Shown here: piece after piece, positions 6,519-8,189 of the stretch | How the letters are laid out: each line of letters starts with the position of its first letter | Position numbering within the stretch: the stretch's first letter is position 1 | From: Micromonosporaceae bacterium | GTDB lineage: Bacteria; Actinomycetota; Actinomycetes; Mycobacteriales; Micromonosporaceae | NCBI GenBank assembly: GCA_019689695.1 | Contig: JADGHA010000167.1 | Location: 1 to 8,189 of the forward strand | Direction: 5' to 3' | DNA: 8,189 nucleotides | Program-made: the position numbers and the translations under genes | Notes under the pieces: generated by a model | Seen by the model: the letters and a program-made list of their open reading frames with translations, nothing else | What the model was told of the DNA's origin: nothing | The model's database searches: none

Positions 6519-6524
6519 CGAACT

Positions 6525-6914
6525 GTGCGCAGCACGATCAGGATGTGGTTCGACCCCGCGGAGACCCGGCAGGTCGGACACACGCCTGACTACCGGTTCT
6601 CGCTGGCCAACGAGCGGACCTTCCTGGCCTGGATCCGCACCGGCCTGGCCCTGGTCGGCGGTGGGCTGGCGGCTGCCCAGTTCCTGCCGCCGCTGCCGCT
6701 GCGCTACCTGCGGGAGGCGCTCGCGATCGCCCTGCTGCTGCTCGGCGCGGCGGTCTCGGTCCGCGCGGTGGACCGTTGGGTGCGCAGCGAACGGGCCATG
6801 CGGCTCGGCCGGGATCTGCCCGCCTCCCGCTTCCCCGCGATACTCGCGCTGATTGTCGGCCTGGGCGCCCTGGCGCTGATCGCCACCGTCGTCATCCAGA
6901 ACCCGAGCAAGTGA
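6525..6914 (+). CDS. DUF202 (YidH-type) integral membrane protein, first of a pair
   Basis: Small inner-membrane protein whose family function is not established. The product is 129 residues. Seen: a short polar N-terminus, then the DUF202 signature DYRFSLANERTFLAWIRTGL (22-41). Three hydrophobic segments follow at about 36-57, 62-82 and 103-124, with a basic loop (RSERAMRLGRDLPASR) between the second and third. The start is GTG at 6525, 6 bp after CATAAT. ATG at 6543 (residue 7) is possible but has no spaced ribosome-binding site. The stop overlaps the next gene's GTG by 4 bp (GTGA, 6911-6914). Paired DUF202 genes also occur in mycobacteria (Rv2272 and Rv2273) and E. coli (yidH, yidG), so the two proteins may act together in the membrane. 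Confidence 0.9.
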   Translation: MRSTIRMWFDPAETRQVGHTPDYRFSLANERTFLAWIRTGLALVGGGLAAAQFLPPLPLRYLREALAIALLLLGAAVSVRAVDRWVRSERAMRLGRDLPASRFPAILALIVGLGALALIATVVIQNPSK

Positions 6915-7219
6915 CCGAGCCAGGGCTGGCCCCGCAGCGGACCCGGCTGGCCTGGCGGCGCACGTTGCTCGCGCTGACCGCGGTCGCGCTGCTCACCATC
7001 CGGCTGGCCCTCCACTACGGAGTCGACGCCAGTACCATGCTGGCCATCGCGGCGGGGATGCTGTTGTGGCTGGGTGCGCTGCTGGTGAGCCATCGCCGGG
7101 GTTGGGGAGTGATCGCGTCGCCGGCCCGAGCCGCCTCGAAGCTGCCGCTGCTGGCCGCCGTCTGCGCCGGGTACGCGATCCTCGGCGGCATCCTGATCCT
7201 GACCCATCTGCCTCATTAG
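6911..7219 (+). CDS. DUF202 integral membrane protein, second of a pair
   Basis: The product is 102 residues and likely embedded in the cytoplasmic membrane. Seen: a short N-terminus with the DUF202-type motif GLAPQRTRLAWRRTLLAL (5-22), then hydrophobic segments at about 16-36, 42-60 and 77-99. A basic cytoplasmic loop (HRRGWG, 61-66) lies between the second and third. The start is GTG at 6911, inside the stop of the upstream gene (GTGA overlap), so its translation is probably coupled to that gene. It is smaller and more divergent than its partner. It ends with TAG at 7217-7219. Function unknown. Confidence 0.88.
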   Translation: MTEPGLAPQRTRLAWRRTLLALTAVALLTIRLALHYGVDASTMLAIAAGMLLWLGALLVSHRRGWGVIASPARAASKLPLLAAVCAGYAILGGILILTHLPH

Positions 7220-7259
7220 TGCGGCATGTGGCGTATTACCCGGGCGGCCGGCGGCCGGC

Positions 7260-7275
7260 GGAGGATGATTGGCCC
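7260..7275 (+). promoter_or_regulatory. Start region of the PLDc_N gene: GGAGG plus GATGAT
   Basis: GGAGG (7260-7264) lies 11 bp before the ATG at 7276, a long spacing for a ribosome-binding site. GATGAT (7264-7269) lies 6 bp before the ATG, the same distance as the -10-like hexamers elsewhere in the window. Either an ordinary SD start or a leaderless start is possible, and the sequence does not decide. The gap just upstream (about 7244-7260) is a GCGGCCG direct repeat. Confidence 0.3.
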
Positions 7276-7785
7276 ATGGGTCGGCTCATCCCGCTGCTGT
7301 TCCTGGTGGAGGTCGCGCTGGTCGCGCTGGCCCTGATCAGCTGCCTCTCCGCCGAGGACGAGGAGATCCGCACCCTGCCCCGCGTCGGCTGGGTCTTCGT
7401 CATCCTGCTGTTCCCGCTGGTGGGGGCGATCGCGTGGTTCTCCGCCGGACGGCCGGTGCCGGAGGCTGAAGGCGCGCCCATCCGCGGGTTGCTGGGCCAC
7501 CGACCGGTGCTGCGGGCCGGCCGCGGGGAGTGGTCGAGGCCGAACCGCCGGATAGTGGCCCCGGACGACGACCCGGAGTTCCTCCGCTCGCTCGACGTCG
7601 AGCGGGCCAGGCGCGACAACGAGCTGTTCAGCCGGTGGGAGGACGACCTCAAGCGCGGCGGTACGGATCCCCGCCGCCCGTCCCGCGGGCCGAGGGAGCA
7701 GGAGCGGCCACGTGACCCTGGCCGGCGGCGGGAACCGGGCGGCACCGGCCAGGATCCCCACCCGCCGCACGACACGCCGCAGTAG
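7276..7785 (+). CDS. PLDc_N-domain small membrane protein with charged C-terminal tail
   Basis: The product is 169 residues. Seen: two hydrophobic helices at about 3-23 and 37-57, joined by an acidic loop (SAEDEEIRTLPR). The VGWVFVILLFPLVGAIAW stretch (37-54) and following GRP match the PLDc_N domain found at the N-terminus of cardiolipin synthases and in stand-alone actinobacterial proteins. No HKD phospholipase D catalytic motif follows, so it is not an enzyme of that type. The tail (from about 97) has DDDPEFLRSLDVERARRDNE and RWEDDLKRG, likely helical. It finishes in a disordered Arg/Pro/Gly-rich stretch. The start is ATG at 7276; the same frame stays open further upstream but overlaps the DUF202 gene. 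It lies 56 bp after that gene, perhaps in the same transcript. Function unknown. Confidence 0.85.
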   Translation: MGRLIPLLFLVEVALVALALISCLSAEDEEIRTLPRVGWVFVILLFPLVGAIAWFSAGRPVPEAEGAPIRGLLGHRPVLRAGRGEWSRPNRRIVAPDDDPEFLRSLDVERARRDNELFSRWEDDLKRGGTDPRRPSRGPREQERPRDPGRRREPGGTGQDPHPPHDTPQ

Positions 7786-7807
7786 CGGCCTGTTCGGGCG
7801 CGCGGGG

Positions 7808-7813
7808 CAGAAT
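7808..7813 (+). promoter_or_regulatory. Candidate -10 hexamer (CAGAAT) for the SARP-like regulator gene
   Basis: CAGAAT lies 7 bp before the GTG at 7821, in the 35-bp gap after the PLDc_N gene. No ribosome-binding site is present between them, so a leaderless message is plausible. No -35 box is recognisable. Confidence 0.4.
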
Positions 7814-7820
7814 CGGACAC

Positions 7821-8189
7821 GTGCGAATCGCGCTGCTGGGACCGCTCGAGGTGCGCACCGACGCCGGCCGGCCGGTCCAGGTGGGCGGCCCGCGCCTGCG
7901 TACCCTGCTGATCCTGCTCGCGCTCGAGGCGGGCCGGGTGGCGACCACCCAGTGGCTGATCGACGGCGTGTGGGGCGAGGCCCCGCCGGTGGGCGCGGCG
8001 AATGCGCTGCAGGCCCTCGTGTCGAGGCTGCGCCGGGCGGTCCCCGAGTTGCCGGTGGAGTCGCACCCGGCGGGGTACCGGCTGGCGATCCCGCCCGACC
8101 AGGTGGACGTGGCCCGGTTCGAGCGGCTCGTGGGGGCCCCGCCCGGCCCCCCGCGGGGGGGCCCCCCCCCCCCCCCCCCCCCCCGCGGC
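7821..8189 (+). CDS. SARP/AfsR-type (BTAD) transcriptional regulator, N-terminal part only
   Basis: Seen: MRIALLGPLEVR at the start, then a winged-helix DNA-binding domain of OmpR/PhoB type (about 1-90). Its landmarks are LRTLLILLALEAGRVATTQW (26-45), LIDGVWGEAPP (46-56), the recognition-helix region ALQALVSRLRRAVP (62-75) and the wing HPAGYRLAIP (82-91). Residues 94-104 (QVDVARFERLV) are the expected entry into the bacterial transcriptional activation domain. The start is GTG at 7821. After residue 104-106 (about 8133) the sequence becomes pure G/C low complexity coding Pro/Gly, which does not match the family and is probably artefact. Whether this is a short SARP or a long AfsR-like protein with an NB-ARC ATPase cannot be told. 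A regulator like this is not by itself evidence of a biosynthetic cluster. Confidence 0.88.
   Translation, partial: MRIALLGPLEVRTDAGRPVQVGGPRLRTLLILLALEAGRVATTQWLIDGVWGEAPPVGAANALQALVSRLRRAVPELPVESHPAGYRLAIPPDQVDVARFERLVGAPPGPPRGGPPPPPPPRG
8133..8189. other. Low-complexity G/C terminal block, probable sequencing or assembly artefact
   Basis: From about 8133 the sequence consists only of G and C, in alternating G and C runs, ending in 23 consecutive C (8162-8184) and GCGGC. It interrupts the conserved BTAD reading exactly where a helical domain should continue, and it sits at the very end of the window. This pattern suits a contig end where basecalling or assembly failed in GC-rich DNA, not real coding sequence. 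Confidence 0.8.

Noticed and set aside
7244..7260. Direct repeat of GCGGCCG before the PLDc_N gene
   Set aside because: It is only about two copies in GC-rich DNA, with no further sign of function.
6704..8066. Minus-strand open frames opposite the DUF202, PLDc_N and regulator genes
   Set aside because: They are Gln/Arg/Ser/Pro-rich shadows of recognisable plus-strand genes.
7821..8132. Evidence for a biosynthetic gene cluster starting at the SARP-like gene
   Set aside because: BTAD regulators are numerous in actinomycetes, and no biosynthetic gene is visible in the window.
8136..8189. Proline/glycine-rich tail on the regulator
   Set aside because: It comes entirely from the G/C homopolymer block and conflicts with the BTAD fold expected there.

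Overview
The window is very GC-rich, uses GTG starts often and is densely packed with genes, which points to an actinomycete. The gene order (etfB, etfA, cysteine desulfurase, mnmA, short MetE-like protein) matches the conserved fixA-fixB-iscS-trmU block of actinobacteria. The residue-level flavour of MnmA and the TTGATCATGAGGTT-type hairpin suggest Micromonosporaceae (Micromonospora, Salinispora or Actinoplanes relatives). The family call is an inference from memory, not a search result.

Left part, minus strand (1-5088), read right to left. etfB and etfA encode the two subunits of electron transfer flavoprotein. A 117-bp gap, almost entirely one long hairpin, separates them from a sulfur block: a group I cysteine desulfurase, then the tRNA 2-thiouridylase mnmA, then a MetE C-terminal-like protein that overlaps mnmA by 4 bp and runs off the left edge. 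The desulfurase probably supplies the sulfur that MnmA places on U34 of tRNA.

Middle, minus strand (5211-6470): a small conserved-looking helical protein of unknown function follows a GNAT-family acetyltransferase with only about 21 bp between them.

Right part, plus strand (6525-8189), divergent from the GNAT gene: two overlapping DUF202 membrane-protein genes, a two-helix PLDc_N-type membrane protein with a charged tail, and the start of a SARP/AfsR-type (BTAD) regulator. The regulator runs into a low-complexity G/C block ending in a 23-base C run, which looks like a contig-end artefact.

The coding content is mostly housekeeping. The items most worth checking are the 43-pair hairpin at 3214-3320, whose G-T pairs favour folding of the plus-strand RNA, and the repeated placement of a -10-like hexamer 6-8 bp before start codons, suggesting several leaderless transcripts. 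I see no tRNA, rRNA, CRISPR, transposase or phage gene. No stretch over 300 bases lacks a gene.
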